A stretch of 64,000 bases of DNA from Nocardia fusca NBRC 14340 (GTDB lineage: Bacteria > Actinomycetota > Actinomycetes > Mycobacteriales > Mycobacteriaceae): the NCBI RefSeq assembly GCF_001618425.1, contig NZ_BDCU01000017.1:496001-560000 (forward strand), given 5' to 3'. Below the pieces are notes generated by a model. The model had not been told where the DNA came from and did not search any database. It saw only the letters and a program-made list of their open reading frames with translations. Positions 9,590-19,557 of the stretch are shown here, one piece after another. Each line of letters opens with the position of its first letter. Positions within the stretch are counted from its first letter, which is position 1. The position numbers and the translations under genes were made by a program.

Positions 9590-9832
9590 GCGTTATGGTG
9601 GAGCCGCAGCTGGTCCGCCGGCCGGACGACGAGGAGCCCCGAACGTCCGCCCCCGGCGCCGAAGCCCGCACCACGCGGGTGAGAGGGAATCCGGTGGAAA
9701 TCCGGAACTGTCCCGCAGCGGTGAGCAGGAACGACCGCCGTCATCAGCACTGGGCAGCACGCCTGGGAAGCGACGGCCAGTAGGTCGGCCGACAGGCCGG
9801 TGCCCGCGAGTCCGAAGACCTGCCGGTTGTAC
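9590..9832 (+). ncRNA. Cobalamin (AdoCbl) riboswitch upstream of metE
   Basis: Typical conserved blocks are visible in order: GGGAAT at 9685, CCGGTGGAAATCCGGAACTG at 9691-9710, TCCCGC directly after, and the B12 box AGTCCGAAGACCTGCC at 9809. The aptamer's 5' boundary is approximate. It precedes the B12-independent methionine synthase gene, the standard logic: when cobalamin is present the RNA folds to switch metE off because the B12-dependent enzyme can be used. Confidence 0.9.
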
Positions 9833-9851
9833 CGGATACGCCGTATCCGGT
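9831..9851 (+). promoter_or_regulatory. Palindromic stem following the cobalamin aptamer (expression platform candidate)
   Basis: ACCGGATACG is followed after one base by CGTATCCGGT, forming a stem of at least 8 bp with a 5-nt loop directly after the B12 box. It overlaps the end of the aptamer, so it could be the mutually exclusive hairpin of the switch. The metE start is a further 140 bp away, which argues for transcription control rather than direct ribosome-site masking, but neither is shown. Confidence 0.45.
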
Positions 9852-9993
9852 GGCCACCGCCTCGTGGACTGGGCGCTGCGGTCCACCTGTGCTGACATTC
9901 CGTTCCGGCCCGGCCGGTTCGTTCGGGGTCTCATCGGTGCCGTGCGCACGTGAAAAGGCGATGGCTGTCGAACTTTCAGCACTGGAGAAAACC

Positions 9994-12261
9994 GTGACCG
10001 CTATTTCGCAGAGCCCGTTCACCGCAACGGTTCTCGGACTCCCCCGGGTGGGGCCACGCCGGGAGCTCAAACGTGCCATCGAGTCCTACTGGGCCGGGCA
10101 CATCGATGCCGATCAGCTACACGAGACCGGCCGCGCACTGCGCCGGGACCAGTACGCAGAACTGACCGCCGCCGGCCTGGATTCGATCCCCGTCGGCACC
10201 TTCTCCTACTACGACCAGATGCTCGACACCGCCGTCCTCCTCGGTGCCCTGCCCGCCCGGGCCGCCGGGATCGCGGATCGGCTGGACCGCTATTTCGCCG
10301 CCGCGCGCGGAACCGAGTCGGTGGAACCACTGGAGATGACCAAGTGGTTCGACACCAACTACCACTACCTGGTGCCCGAACTCGGCCCGGACACCACCTT
10401 CGGCCTGCATCCGCAAGACCTGCTGGCGCAGGTGGCCGAAGCGATCGAACTCGGCGTGCCGGCCCGGCCCGTGGTCATCGGACCGGTCACCTTCCTGAAA
10501 CTGGCCAAAACCACCGGCGGCGCGGCACTGGACCGGATCGACGAACTGATCCCGCTGTACCGGGAGTTGCTGCGGCTGCTCGCCGACGCGGGCGCGGGCT
10601 GGGTACAACTCGACGAGCCCGCGCTGGTCACCGATCTCACCCCGGCGGAACTGGCGACGGTCCGCCGGGTCTACACCGAACTCACCACGGTGGCGCAGCG
10701 GCCGGCGGTGCTGGTGGCCACCTGTTTCGGGCATCCGGGCGCCGCGCTGGAGGCCCTGGCCGCCACCGATATCGAAGGTATCGCCGTGGATCTGGTCGCG
10801 GGCACCGACGTCGCCGCGGTGGCGGCCGTCCCCACGCTGTCGCACAAACTGCTGGTCGCGGGTGTGGTCGACGGCCGCAATGTCTGGCGTACCGACCTCG
10901 ACGGTGCGCTGTCGACGCTGGCCACCCTGCTGGGCAGCGCGCGGGCACTGGCCGTTTCCACCTCGTGCTCGCTGCTGCACGTCCCGTACTCACTGGCGGT
11001 GGAGACGCGGCTCGACGACGCGCTGCGCTCCTGGCTCGCCTTCGGCGCCGAGAAGACCGCCGAGGTGCGCGTGCTGGCAACAGGCTTGCACTCCGGCACC
11101 GAGGCGATCGCCGCGGAACTGCAAACCGCCCGTGCCGCCGCGGCGAGCCGCCGCGCCGATCCGCGGATCACCAACGCCCAAGTGCGGGCGCGACTGGCCG
11201 CGCTGGGCCCGGACGCCACGCGGCGGGCTCCCGCCGAACAGCGCCGGACCCTGCAACAGGAGCGCCTGCACCTGCCGTCGCTGCCGACCACCACCATCGG
11301 CTCCTATCCGCAGACCTCGGCCATCCGGCTGGCCCGGGCGGCACTGCGGTCCGGGGAGATCGAGCGGGCCGAGTACGTACGGCGGATGCGGGCGGAGATC
11401 GGCGAGGTCATCGCGCTGCAGGAGAAACTCGGCCTCGACGTCCTCGTGCACGGCGAACCGGAACGCAACGATATGGTGCAGTACTTCGCCGAACAGCTCG
11501 ACGGATTCGCGACGACCGACCTGGGCTGGGTGCAGTCCTACGGCACCCGCTGCGTGCGCCCACCCATCCTGTTCGGTGACGTCTCCCGTCCGGCCGCGAT
11601 GACGGTGGACTGGATCACCTACGCGCAGTCGCTCACCGACAAACCGGTCAAGGGCATGCTCACCGGTCCGGTCACCATCCTGGCCTGGTCCTTCGTCCGC
11701 GACGACCAGCCGCTATCGGATTCGGCCCGGCAGGTGGCCCTGGCGATCCGGGACGAGACGGTGGATCTGCAGAACGCCGGTATCCGGATCGTCCAGGTCG
11801 ACGAGCCCGCGCTGCGGGAACTGCTTCCGCTGCGCGACGCCGATCAGCAGGCGTACCTGGACTGGTCGGTGCACGCGTTCCGGCTGGCGACCTCCGGGGT
11901 GGCCGACTCCGTCCAGATCCACACCCACCTGTGCTATTCGGAGTTCGGTGAGGTGATCGACGCCATTGCCGGACTGGACGCCGATGTCACGTCCATCGAG
12001 GCCGCCCGCTCGCGCATGGAGGTACTGGGCGATCTGACCGCCTCGGGCTTCGCCGCCGGGGTGGGACCGGGCGTCTACGATATCCACTCGCCCCGGGTGC
12101 CCGGCGTCGAGGAGATCACCGCGTCCTTGCGCGCCGCCCTGGAAGCGGTTCCGGCCGAACGGCTCTGGGTCAATCCCGATTGTGGCCTGAAGACCCGCGG
12201 CCCGGCCGAGGTGGAGGCATCCCTGCGCAATATGGTGGCCGCCGCCCGCGGCGTCCGCTGA
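9994..12261 (+). CDS. metE: Cobalamin-independent methionine synthase MetE
   Basis: 755 residues from GTG 9994, which has GGAG six bases upstream; an in-frame ATG at 9961 has a poorly placed site. It transfers the methyl group from methyltetrahydropteroyl-triglutamate to homocysteine. The N-terminal barrel starts [22 protein letters not shown]. The C-terminal barrel opens [12 protein letters not shown] and carries the zinc-binding His and Cys in [10 protein letters not shown] and the second Cys in [10 protein letters not shown]. It is preceded by a cobalamin riboswitch and followed by a strong hairpin, so it is probably monocistronic. Confidence 0.97.
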   Translation: MTAISQSPFTATVLGLPRVGPRRELKRAIESYWAGHIDADQLHETGRALRRDQYAELTAAGLDSIPVGTFSYYDQMLDTAVLLGALPARAAGIADRLDRYFAAARGTESVEPLEMTKWFDTNYHYLVPELGPDTTFGLHPQDLLAQVAEAIELGVPARPVVIGPVTFLKLAKTTGGAALDRIDELIPLYRELLRLLADAGAGWVQLDEPALVTDLTPAELATVRRVYTELTTVAQRPAVLVATCFGHPGAALEALAATDIEGIAVDLVAGTDVAAVAAVPTLSHKLLVAGVVDGRNVWRTDLDGALSTLATLLGSARALAVSTSCSLLHVPYSLAVETRLDDALRSWLAFGAEKTAEVRVLATGLHSGTEAIAAELQTARAAAASRRADPRITNAQVRARLAALGPDATRRAPAEQRRTLQQERLHLPSLPTTTIGSYPQTSAIRLARAALRSGEIERAEYVRRMRAEIGEVIALQEKLGLDVLVHGEPERNDMVQYFAEQLDGFATTDLGWVQSYGTRCVRPPILFGDVSRPAAMTVDWITYAQSLTDKPVKGMLTGPVTILAWSFVRDDQPLSDSARQVALAIRDETVDLQNAGIRIVQVDEPALRELLPLRDADQQAYLDWSVHAFRLATSGVADSVQIHTHLCYSEFGEVIDAIAGLDADVTSIEAARSRMEVLGDLTASGFAAGVGPGVYDIHSPRVPGVEEITASLRAALEAVPAERLWVNPDCGLKTRGPAEVEASLRNMVAAARGVR

Positions 12262-12266
12262 ATTCC

Positions 12267-12299
12267 CGGCCCGGGCCGCCTCGCCCGCGGCCCGGGCCG
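12267..12299. terminator. Strong hairpin after metE
   Basis: CGGCCCGGGCCGC and GCGGCCCGGGCCG form a perfect 13-bp stem around a 7-nt loop, 5 bp after the metE stop. Opposite-strand transcripts from recG would also meet it. Confidence 0.75.
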
Positions 12300-12300
12300 T

Positions 12301-12453
12301 TCAGCCCTCCAGCTCCCCTGCCCCGGGCTCCCGGCGCTTCGTCCGCCGGACCACACAGTGCGGGCAGGCCTGCGCCACCCGCAGCACCGGCCGGATCCGG
12401 GCCGGCGCGGACGGTCCCCGCCGCACCGCCCGGCACCCCTGTCTTTCCTCCAT
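12301..12453 (-). CDS. Possible small basic CxxC protein downstream of recG
   Basis: A 50-codon frame (MEERQGCRAVRRG...) with almost all third positions G or C, one CPHC pair near the middle and a high Arg content. It lies on the recG strand, 79 bp after the recG stop, and ends exactly at the metE terminator. An AAGG lies about 9 bases upstream of its ATG. No family is recognised. Because overall GC is very high, good third-position bias is only weak evidence for coding. Confidence 0.35.
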   Translation of the reverse strand: MEERQGCRAVRRGPSAPARIRPVLRVAQACPHCVVRRTKRREPGAGELEG

Positions 12454-12532
12454 GACGCCAACCCTTTCCCCTCGGCGATTCCGTTGCCAGGTTTGACGCC
12501 GAGCGCCCCGGCACGGTTCCCGCGCTGCCCGA

Positions 12533-14791
12533 TCAGGATTTGGCCAGGTACTCCAGGCGTTCGGAATCCACGGCGGCGTGCATCATCGCCGCCAGCCCGG
12601 GATGCCGGGTCAGCCCGGGATCCTGTTCCACCACGGTGCGGGCCAATTCCTGGGCGGCGGTGATGACCTCGAGATGGTCGAGCAGCGACAGCAGGCGCAA
12701 CGACCGGGTAGTTCCCGACTGCGCGGCGCCGAGCACATCACCCTCGCGGCGCTGCCGCAGATCGAGTACCGAGAGCTCGAATCCGTCGGTGGTGGCGGCG
12801 ACGGCCTCCAGCCTGGTCATCGCCGGACCCCCGGGCGCGGCATCGGTGATCAGCAGGCACAACCCGGGATGCGCACCGCGCCCGATCCGGCCCCGGAGCT
12901 GATGCAGCTGGCTCACACCGAACCGGTCGGCGTCCACGATCACCATCACGGTCGCGTTCGGCACGTCCACGCCCACCTCGACCACCGTCGTACAGACCAG
13001 CACATCGATATCGCCGGCATTGAAGTCGCGCATCACCTGGTCTTTTTCATCCGACGGCAGCCGTCCGTGCAGCAGCCCGAGCCGCAGTCGCGCGAGCGGT
13101 CCGGTGCGCAGGCGGTCGAAGACGTCGACCACGGCCTGGGTGGACGGGGCCTCCTTCTCCGTGGCTTTCTTGCCCCGCGCCCCGGAACCGTCCTCGTCGT
13201 CACCGATCCGCGAGCACACGACATAGGCCTGCCGGCCCGCGCCGACCTCCTCGGTGATCCGCTCCCAGGCCCGATCCACCCAGTTGGGATGCACCCGGCG
13301 CGGTACCACCTTCGACTGGATCGGCGAACGCCCGCGGGGCAGTTCGGTGAGCGTGGAGGTCTCCAGATCGCCCAGGGTGGTCATGGCGATGGTGCGCGGA
13401 ATCGGGGTCGCGGTCATCACCAGCAGATGCGGGGAGAAACCCGATTTCGCCTTGGCCCGCAGCGCATCGCGCTGCTCCACCCCGAACCGGTGCTGTTCGT
13501 CCACCACCACCAGGCCCAGATCGAAGAATTCGACCGCGTCCTGGATCAGGGCGTGGGTACCGATCACGATGCCCGCGTCCCCGGTCACCGCGGCGAGGAG
13601 GGCGGCTCGTTTCGTCGCGGCCGGCATGGAACCGGTCACCAGCGTCACCCGGGTGGCGGTATCGGCCGCGCCCAGCTCCCCCGCCTGCCCGAGATCGCCC
13701 AGCATCGCCCGCAGCGACCGATAGTGCTGGGCGGCGAGCACCTCGGTGGGCGCGAGCAGCGCGCACTGCTGACCCGCATCGATCACCTGCAGCATGGCGT
13801 GCAGCGCGACGATGGTCTTACCCGAACCCACCTCGCCCTGCAGCAGCCGGTGCATGGGTTGCTCCCGGGACAGATCCGCCGAGATCTCGCCGATGACCCC
13901 GCGCTGTCCCTCGGTGAGTTCGAACGGCAACCGCTCCTCGAAGGCGGCGACGATTCCGTCCCCGCGCAGCGGACAGGCCCGGGCGGTGCGGCCCGCCACC
14001 TCGTGCCGCCGTTCGGCGAGGACCAGTTGCAGTGCCAGCGCCTCGTCGAAACGCAGCCGTTCCCGGGCACGTTCGATATCGGCGGTGCGTTCGGGCAGGT
14101 GGATCAGGCGTAGCGCATCGCCCACCGGCATCAGTTCTCGTTCGTCACGCACTTCGGCGGGCAGCGGATCCGCGAGCGGGTCGAGCTGGTCGAGAACCTG
14201 CCGGACACAGGCCAGGATCTCCCAGCTCTGCACCTTCGCCGTCGCCGGATAGACCGGGATGAACTCACGATCGAAGAAGGACATGTCCACCCCGCCCGCG
14301 CCCTTCGCGCTCTGCGCGATCCCGCGCAGGTCACCCCCGCCGCGCACGGTGGTCAGGGTCGGCTCCTCGTCGTCGGCCTCCGGCAGGATCAGATATCCCG
14401 GATGGCTGAGATTCCACTGACCGGGCCGCCAGTAGTTGACCGTGCCCGACATCATCGCCCGGACACCTGGGCGGACCGCGTATTTCACCTTGTCACCGTT
14501 GAAGAACGTGACATCCACGCCGCGCCCGGCGCCGGTATCGAGCACCACCTTCAGCAGCGACCCGCGCCGCTGCCGCATCGGCCGCAGATCCGCCTTGGTG
14601 ACCCGGCCGATCACGGTGATGTGCGCCCCGTCCTCCGGCGCCTCCTCGGTGAGCGGCTGTCCCTGGGTGGCGTAGCGCAGTGGATAGTGACGCAGCAGAT
14701 CTTCCACGGTGTCCATATCGAACGCGTCCGCCAGCGTTGCGGCGGCCTTCGCGCCGAGCAGATGGTCGAGCCGGTCGCTCAGTGTCGCCAT
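12533..14791 (-). CDS. recG: ATP-dependent DNA helicase RecG
   Basis: 752 residues. An N-terminal wedge/OB region (AHITVIGRVTKADLRPMRQRRG) binds branched DNA. It is followed by the superfamily 2 helicase core with Walker A GEVGSGKTIVALHA, DEQH box in VVVDEQHRFGV, and motif III MTATPIPRTIAM. The second RecA-like domain has LHGRLPSDEKD and QLRGRIGRGAHPG. It reverses stalled forks and processes Holliday junctions. It follows the DAK-family gene on the same strand by 48 bp, the mycobacterial arrangement. An acidic/Lys insertion near GDDEDGSGARGKKATEKEA is common in actinobacterial RecG. Confidence 0.97.
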   Translation of the reverse strand: MATLSDRLDHLLGAKAAATLADAFDMDTVEDLLRHYPLRYATQGQPLTEEAPEDGAHITVIGRVTKADLRPMRQRRGSLLKVVLDTGAGRGVDVTFFNGDKVKYAVRPGVRAMMSGTVNYWRPGQWNLSHPGYLILPEADDEEPTLTTVRGGGDLRGIAQSAKGAGGVDMSFFDREFIPVYPATAKVQSWEILACVRQVLDQLDPLADPLPAEVRDERELMPVGDALRLIHLPERTADIERARERLRFDEALALQLVLAERRHEVAGRTARACPLRGDGIVAAFEERLPFELTEGQRGVIGEISADLSREQPMHRLLQGEVGSGKTIVALHAMLQVIDAGQQCALLAPTEVLAAQHYRSLRAMLGDLGQAGELGAADTATRVTLVTGSMPAATKRAALLAAVTGDAGIVIGTHALIQDAVEFFDLGLVVVDEQHRFGVEQRDALRAKAKSGFSPHLLVMTATPIPRTIAMTTLGDLETSTLTELPRGRSPIQSKVVPRRVHPNWVDRAWERITEEVGAGRQAYVVCSRIGDDEDGSGARGKKATEKEAPSTQAVVDVFDRLRTGPLARLRLGLLHGRLPSDEKDQVMRDFNAGDIDVLVCTTVVEVGVDVPNATVMVIVDADRFGVSQLHQLRGRIGRGAHPGLCLLITDAAPGGPAMTRLEAVAATTDGFELSVLDLRQRREGDVLGAAQSGTTRSLRLLSLLDHLEVITAAQELARTVVEQDPGLTRHPGLAAMMHAAVDSERLEYLAKS

Positions 14792-14839
14792 CGCGCTACT
14801 CCTGTCCCCACGGCCCGCGGCGGCGGGTCCGGCGGATAC

Positions 14840-16606
14840 TCATTCCACACCGATCTGTATCAGGTCACCCTGCTGGCCTCCGGCATACACCGTGACCTCC
14901 ACACCGGGGAATTCGTCACCGATATGCCGCGCGAGGTCGTCGGCGAGCCCGTCCGGCGCGTCCGCACCGACCAGCAGGGTCACCAGTTCGCCGCCCAGCC
15001 CGAGCATCCTGTCCAGCAGGGTCTGTCCCGCGGCCCGGGTATCCCGGTCGATCACCACCACATCGTGGCCCACCAGGCCGAGCCCGTCCCCGGGGGCACA
15101 GGTCCCGACCATGGTGAGCGCCCGTCCGCGGGCGCGGCGCAGCGCGCCCCAGCGGGTGCTCGCGGCCGCCTCGGACATGGTGAAGGCATCGTCCACGGCG
15201 ATCCGGGCGTGATCGTGCACCGCCAGGGCCGCGAGGCCCTGAACCATGCTGGCGCTCGGCAGCAGCAGCACGTCACGGTGCGCGTCGCGCGCTGCCGCGC
15301 CAACCGCCACCAGTTCGTGGGCCGGTAACGCACCGTTGGGAAGTACCAGCACTTCCCGATGCGGGAGCTGCCGGATGGCGGCGAGCAGGACCGCCGATTC
15401 CAGCGTCCGGTCTGCGTTCAGCACCACCGCGCCCCCCGCCTCGAAGAGCGCCGCGGCGCCGGCGCCGGACGCGACGGCCAGCACCCCGCGGTCGGCGGGT
15501 TCGCCGCGGCGTCCGCTGATCTGCCGGGCGGCCCGGTCGTGCACCGGCCGGCTATCCGCCGCCGCACGGACTCCGGTGACCACGGCCCCACCGGCGCGCG
15601 GCCCGCCGTGGCCGGCGGTCTCGTGTTCGGAGTCCTCGATCAGGTGCTCGATACGGATTGCGACCGGCCGGCCCACGGCGAGTCCGGCCTCCACCGCCGC
15701 ACCCGCGTCCGCGCAGTGCACATGCGCCGACCAGCCGCCGGCGCCGTCGGCGGCCACCACCACCGAATCACCCAGGGCGGCGAGCCGGGAACGCAGTTCG
15801 GCGGCGAGATCGGCGCGAGCCCCGTCGATCCGGTACATCACCTCGTAGCGCTGCGCCGATTCGGGCCGGGCCGACGGCGTGCGGAGCTCGGCGGCCCGGT
15901 ACTCGGCCCGCACGGGGGTCTTGCCGGTCACCACGGTGACCAGCCCGTCCAGCAGTACCAGCAACCCGCGCGCACCTGCGTCCACCACCCCGGCCGCGCG
16001 CAGCACCGCCAACTGGTCGCGGGTGTCCTCCAGCGCCCGCGCCGCCGCGTCGGCGCCGGCGTGCACCACCGCCGCCAGCCCGGGCTCGGTGCAGCGGTGC
16101 GCCGCGGCCCCCGCCCGGTCGAGAACCGTGAGAATGGTGCCCTCCACCGGATCGCTCAGGCTCCCCCGGACCAGTGCGGCCGCCCGCGCCAATGCGGCCC
16201 GATAGGTCTGTTCGGTCAGCCCGGTGTCCACCGTCGCGTCCGCGATACCCCGCAGTACCTGGGACACGATGATGCCGGAGTTACCCCGCGCGCCGGCTGT
16301 CGCGCCCCGGGCCAGGGCCGCGGCCACCGGATGAGCGGCCGGCCGGCCCCGCTCCCCGTCGGTGCCCGACGGCAGGCGCTGCGCTTCCGCGACGGCGGCG
16401 CGCATGGTCGCCAGGAGATTGGTGCCGGTATCGGAGTCCGGTACCGGGAAGACATTGAGCGCATCGATCTCCGCGCGCCGCTGTTCGAGTGCCGCCACAC
16501 AGAGACGGCCCCAGCTCAGAAGTTCGGCCCCGCCCAGCCCGCCGTCCGCGGATCCGGTGGCCGGCGAACCATCACCGCTCACCTGCCGGGTTTCGGGCAC
16601 CGTCAC
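14840..16606 (-). CDS. DAK2-domain protein (FakA/YloV-like)
   Basis: 588 residues from GTG 16606. The first 200 residues form a DAK phosphatase/kinase domain with [18 protein letters not shown] (the nucleotide/metal DxDTGTNM motif) and [15 protein letters not shown]. The remaining part matches the middle and C-terminal domains of FakA, the fatty-acid kinase that phosphorylates acyl groups held by FakB proteins. No FakB/DegV partner is in the window, so the substrate is an inference. The residues around 320-390 are an Ala/Gly-rich linker. It lies immediately upstream of recG as in mycobacteria (Rv2974c). Confidence 0.88.
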   Translation of the reverse strand: MTVPETRQVSGDGSPATGSADGGLGGAELLSWGRLCVAALEQRRAEIDALNVFPVPDSDTGTNLLATMRAAVAEAQRLPSGTDGERGRPAAHPVAAALARGATAGARGNSGIIVSQVLRGIADATVDTGLTEQTYRAALARAAALVRGSLSDPVEGTILTVLDRAGAAAHRCTEPGLAAVVHAGADAAARALEDTRDQLAVLRAAGVVDAGARGLLVLLDGLVTVVTGKTPVRAEYRAAELRTPSARPESAQRYEVMYRIDGARADLAAELRSRLAALGDSVVVAADGAGGWSAHVHCADAGAAVEAGLAVGRPVAIRIEHLIEDSEHETAGHGGPRAGGAVVTGVRAAADSRPVHDRAARQISGRRGEPADRGVLAVASGAGAAALFEAGGAVVLNADRTLESAVLLAAIRQLPHREVLVLPNGALPAHELVAVGAAARDAHRDVLLLPSASMVQGLAALAVHDHARIAVDDAFTMSEAAASTRWGALRRARGRALTMVGTCAPGDGLGLVGHDVVVIDRDTRAAGQTLLDRMLGLGGELVTLLVGADAPDGLADDLARHIGDEFPGVEVTVYAGGQQGDLIQIGVE

Positions 16607-16922
16607 CTCGTTCCTCGTCGTCGCAGAAGTCGAACGCCAGGTTAGCGGCCGCTCCCGACACCGCGACCCGGGACGGGCCGCGCATACGGCGCTGGTGTGG
16701 GTTCGCCGGGTAGGCTCCGGATTGATGGATCAACCCCAGTTTGGTGGATCGCAGCGGGTCGGGCTACCCTTGCAGGGTTGCCTGGCGCGGCCGTTATCGG
16801 TCGGCGCTGTCCGATGGTCATCGAATCCGCCGATGCTCGTCGGCGGGCATGACGACATTGATCAGGATCGACCGCTGTACCGGTGGCAGGTCCCCCATGA
16901 TGACATGAAGGAGTTCGCGACT
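16607..16922. other. Intergenic region between the DAK gene and rpmB
   Basis: 316 bp between divergent genes that should hold both promoters. A small palindrome TTGATGGATCAA is at 16722-16733 and a AAGGAG ribosome site lies just before rpmB. No reading frame here looks coding and no clear promoter pair stands out. Confidence 0.5.
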
Positions 16923-17114
16923 ATGGCTGCCGTCTGCGACGTCTGCGCCAAAGGCCCCGGCTTCGGTAAATCGGTCTCGCATTCGCACCGGCGCACCAAC
17001 CGTCGCTGGAACCCGAATATCCAGACCGTGCGGGCGCAGGTCGCCCCGGGTAACACCCGCCGGATGAACGTATGCACCTCCTGCCTGAAGGCGGGCAAGG
17101 TGGTCCGCGGCTGA
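16923..17114 (+). CDS. rpmB: 50S ribosomal protein L28
   Basis: 63 residues from ATG 16923 with AAGGAG ten bases upstream. It reads [15 protein letters not shown] and then [16 protein letters not shown], characteristic of L28. Cys pairs CDVC and CTSC make this the zinc-binding (C+) paralogue. The long in-frame extension upstream has no family similarity. A perfect 15-bp hairpin follows, so it is likely a single-gene transcript. Confidence 0.96.
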   Translation: MAAVCDVCAKGPGFGKSVSHSHRRTNRRWNPNIQTVRAQVAPGNTRRMNVCTSCLKAGKVVRG

Positions 17115-17157
17115 TCACCGGGCAACCCGGTTTCATCCGAGACCCTCAGTTCTGTCG

Positions 17158-17200
17158 ACGACCTCGCCCCGGCTCCGTGTAGGACCCGGGGCGAGGTCGT
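17158..17200 (+). terminator. Terminator after rpmB
   Basis: ACGACCTCGCCCCGG and CCGGGGCGAGGTCGT form a perfect 15-bp stem with a 13-nt loop, 44 bp after the rpmB stop. Confidence 0.8.
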
Positions 17201-17293
17201 ATCGGTATCCGATGCGAGGAGCACCCGACGACCGAGCATCCGACGAACAAGGCCGCGGCGGCCCCGAATGCCGCGTACGGGCCCTGGAACCTC

Positions 17294-17761
17294 GTGCCCG
17301 TCGAGCCCGCGCACGCCCGAGCCTTGGCGGAGTGCAATATCGCCTGTTGGCGTGAGGCCTACCGGGGTCTTGTCCCCGACCATGTCCTGGACGCCTTCGA
17401 TGTCGATCGCCGCGCCGCGAACTTGGAGCGGATCGCCCGGAACCATTCCGGGCGGCTCCTGGTCGCCGAGTCGGGCACCGAGATCGCCGGATTCACCCAG
17501 TACGGCCCGCCCCGCGACGAACCCGCGGTCGCCGAGCGCGAACTGCAGGCCATGTATGTCCGCGCCCGGTGGTACGGCACCGGGCTCGCGCACGCGTTGA
17601 TCCGCGCGGTGCTCGAACCGGACCGATCGTGTTCGCTGTGGGTTTTCGAACGCAATCCGCGGGCCCGCGCTTTCTACACCAAATACGGATTCGTGCCGGA
17701 CGGCACCGCCCGGGCCGAACGCTTCGCCATGGCCACCGAGATCCGGATGGTCCGGAGGTAG
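17294..17761 (+). CDS. GNAT-family N-acetyltransferase
   Basis: About 155 residues. It has the N-terminal helix typical of GNAT proteins (ALAECNIACWREAYRGLVPDHVLD), the acetyl-CoA loop ARWYGTGLAHALI after the beta-4 strand LQAMYV, and the C-terminal signature RNPRARAFYTKYGFVPDG. The acceptor substrate cannot be deduced. No in-frame ATG exists; GTG 17294 is the first start candidate, and its ribosome site is weak, so the N-terminus could be slightly different. It is followed after 39 bp by a crotonase-family gene on the same strand. Confidence 0.85.
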   Translation: MPVEPAHARALAECNIACWREAYRGLVPDHVLDAFDVDRRAANLERIARNHSGRLLVAESGTEIAGFTQYGPPRDEPAVAERELQAMYVRARWYGTGLAHALIRAVLEPDRSCSLWVFERNPRARAFYTKYGFVPDGTARAERFAMATEIRMVRR

Positions 17762-17800
17762 CGATATCGCCCGGTTCTCCCGCTCGGTAGTGTCGCGGCC

Positions 17801-18586
17801 ATGAGCACCGAAGCCGAGTACGTCCGCATCGAGGACGGCGTCCTGGAGATCACCCTGTCGACCGCGACCAAGGGCACCTCCCTGGATTTCGCCGGAGTCA
17901 CCGCGGGAACCACCGCCCTGAGCGAATCCGGATCCGATGTGGGCGCGGTGCTACTCGTCGGCGCGGGACCGAACTTCTGCGCTGGTGGCGATGTGCGGGA
18001 TTTCGCGGCGGCGCAGGACCGTTCCGCACATCTGTACCAACTCGCCGACACCCTGCACGTTTTCGTCCGGGCGCTGGACAGCGCCCCGGTTCCGGTCGTC
18101 GCCGCGGTGCACGGCTGGGCGGCGGGCGCCGGAATGAGCCTGGTCTGTGCCGCCGATATCGCGATCGGGGGCCCGGGCACCCGGATGCGTCCCGCGTATC
18201 CGGGGGTCGGGCTCAGCCCCGACGGCGGTATGTCGTGGACGCTGCCCCGGCTGGTGGGTGCGGCCAAGGCCCGCGAAATCCTGCTGACCGACGCCGTACT
18301 CGACGCCGCGGAGGCCCAGCGCCTCGGGATTCTGGCCCGTATCGCCGACAGCGACGAGGCAGTCCGCGACGACGCCCGCGAGCTGGCGCGCACCCTGGCA
18401 CGCGGGCCACGCGCGAGCTACGCCGCGATCCGGACCCTGCTCAGCCGATCGGCCACCGCGACCCTCGGCGAGCAGCTGGACGCCGAACGCGATGCGATGG
18501 GAGCGGCCGCGGGCAGTCCGACCGGCCGCGAAGGTGTGGACGCGTTCCTCGCCAAGCGCGCCCCGGATTATTCCGGGCTGAGCTGA
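17801..18586 (+). CDS. Enoyl-CoA hydratase/isomerase family protein (isomerase-like)
   Basis: 261 residues with the crotonase fold: oxyanion-hole segment GPNFCAGGDVRDF at about residue 56, HGWAAGAGMSLVCAADIA, and the final helix EGVDAFLAKRAPDYSG. Both glutamates used by classical hydratases (in GGGCE and QPE positions) are replaced here by Met and Tyr. An Asp is present in VGLSPDGGMSWTLPRLVG, as in PaaG-type isomerases. It is therefore more likely a CoA-thioester isomerase than a hydratase; the substrate is unknown. Confidence 0.85.
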   Translation: MSTEAEYVRIEDGVLEITLSTATKGTSLDFAGVTAGTTALSESGSDVGAVLLVGAGPNFCAGGDVRDFAAAQDRSAHLYQLADTLHVFVRALDSAPVPVVAAVHGWAAGAGMSLVCAADIAIGGPGTRMRPAYPGVGLSPDGGMSWTLPRLVGAAKAREILLTDAVLDAAEAQRLGILARIADSDEAVRDDARELARTLARGPRASYAAIRTLLSRSATATLGEQLDAERDAMGAAAGSPTGREGVDAFLAKRAPDYSGLS

Positions 18587-18648
18587 CCGTCCCGGGCCCG
18601 GCGGCGCGGGGCCGACCGTCGCGCCGCCGGCGGCCGGTCCCGGTCAGC
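18582..18648. terminator. Bidirectional structured terminator between convergent genes
   Basis: Outer arms GCTGACC (18582) and GGTCAGC (18642) enclose an inner perfect 10-bp stem CGGCGGCGCG (18599-18608) and CGCGCCGCCG (18620-18629). It spans the end of the crotonase gene and the end of the opposing hydrolase gene and would stop both. Confidence 0.65.
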
Positions 18649-19519
18649 GAGACCGTGTGACGAATTTCGCGACCGCCTCGGTGAACGCGTCGTTGTCGTC
18701 GCCGGCGGCGGTATGGGCGGCATTGCCGATCTCGACCAGCTCGGCGTGTGGCACCAGCTCCATGAATTCCGCGGCGCCCGCGGCGCTCACCACATCCGAT
18801 TGCAACCCCCGTACCAGCAGCACCGGAATATCGAGTGCGCGGGCCGCGCCCTCGAGTGTGCGGGCCATCTCGTCGGGGTCGGCGGCTTTGTCGCCGAGAA
18901 TGCCCGGATCCCAGTGCCAGTACCAGCGACCGTCGCGTTTGCGCAGGTTACGCAGCAGCCCCGCGGTGGATTTGGGCCGGGGCCGGTGTGGGAGATAGTC
19001 GGCCACGGCGTCCGCGGCCTCGTCCAGGGTCGCGAATCCGTCGGGGTTCTTGCTCAGGAAGCTGAGCACGCGGTTGACGCCTTCGGGCTCGGGCCGGGTG
19101 ACGATATCAACCAGGACCAACGCGCCGATCGCGTCGCCACCCGGGGCTGCCGTGGCCAGCAGCCCGGTGATCCCGCCCATGCTGGCGCCGACCACCACCA
19201 CCGGTCCACCGCCCAGTTGTTCCAGAACCGCGAGTACATCGCCGACCATGGCCTCGTAGCGGTAATCACGATGGAGTGCCCATTGGCTGTCACCGTGGCC
19301 GCGCGCGTCCAGCGTGACCGCCCGGATCCCTGCCGCGCCGAGCTGCGCCCCGGTGTGTTTCCAGGAGTGCCGGGTCTGACCACCGCCGTGCAGGAAGAGC
19401 ACGGCCGGGCCGTCCGGCGGGCCGTACTGGTCCGCAACGAGCTCGATCCCGCCCCGGCCGTGTAACCGCAGCCGGACGGGATCGAGCAGATTGTTCGCAT
19501 TACTCACGATTTTCAGCAT
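18644..19519 (-). CDS. Alpha/beta-fold hydrolase
   Basis: 291 residues. The fold is clear: VLFLHGGGQTRHSW (oxyanion region), LDARGHGDS, nucleophile elbow VVGASMGGITGLL with Ser in GxSxG, a predicted acid in LLVRGLQSDVVS and the catalytic His in GNAAHTAAGDDNDAF. Esterase/epoxide-hydrolase-like enzymes share this pattern; no specific substrate can be given. No signal peptide, so cytosolic. The start is ATG 19519 or GTG 19507; neither has a strong ribosome site. The 3' end meets the crotonase gene terminator. Confidence 0.85.
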   Translation of the reverse strand: MLKIVSNANNLLDPVRLRLHGRGGIELVADQYGPPDGPAVLFLHGGGQTRHSWKHTGAQLGAAGIRAVTLDARGHGDSQWALHRDYRYEAMVGDVLAVLEQLGGGPVVVVGASMGGITGLLATAAPGGDAIGALVLVDIVTRPEPEGVNRVLSFLSKNPDGFATLDEAADAVADYLPHRPRPKSTAGLLRNLRKRDGRWYWHWDPGILGDKAADPDEMARTLEGAARALDIPVLLVRGLQSDVVSAAGAAEFMELVPHAELVEIGNAAHTAAGDDNDAFTEAVAKFVTRSR

Positions 19520-19557
19520 CGCAAATATGCGGGCGTTACGCCGTACGAACCGGCGAA

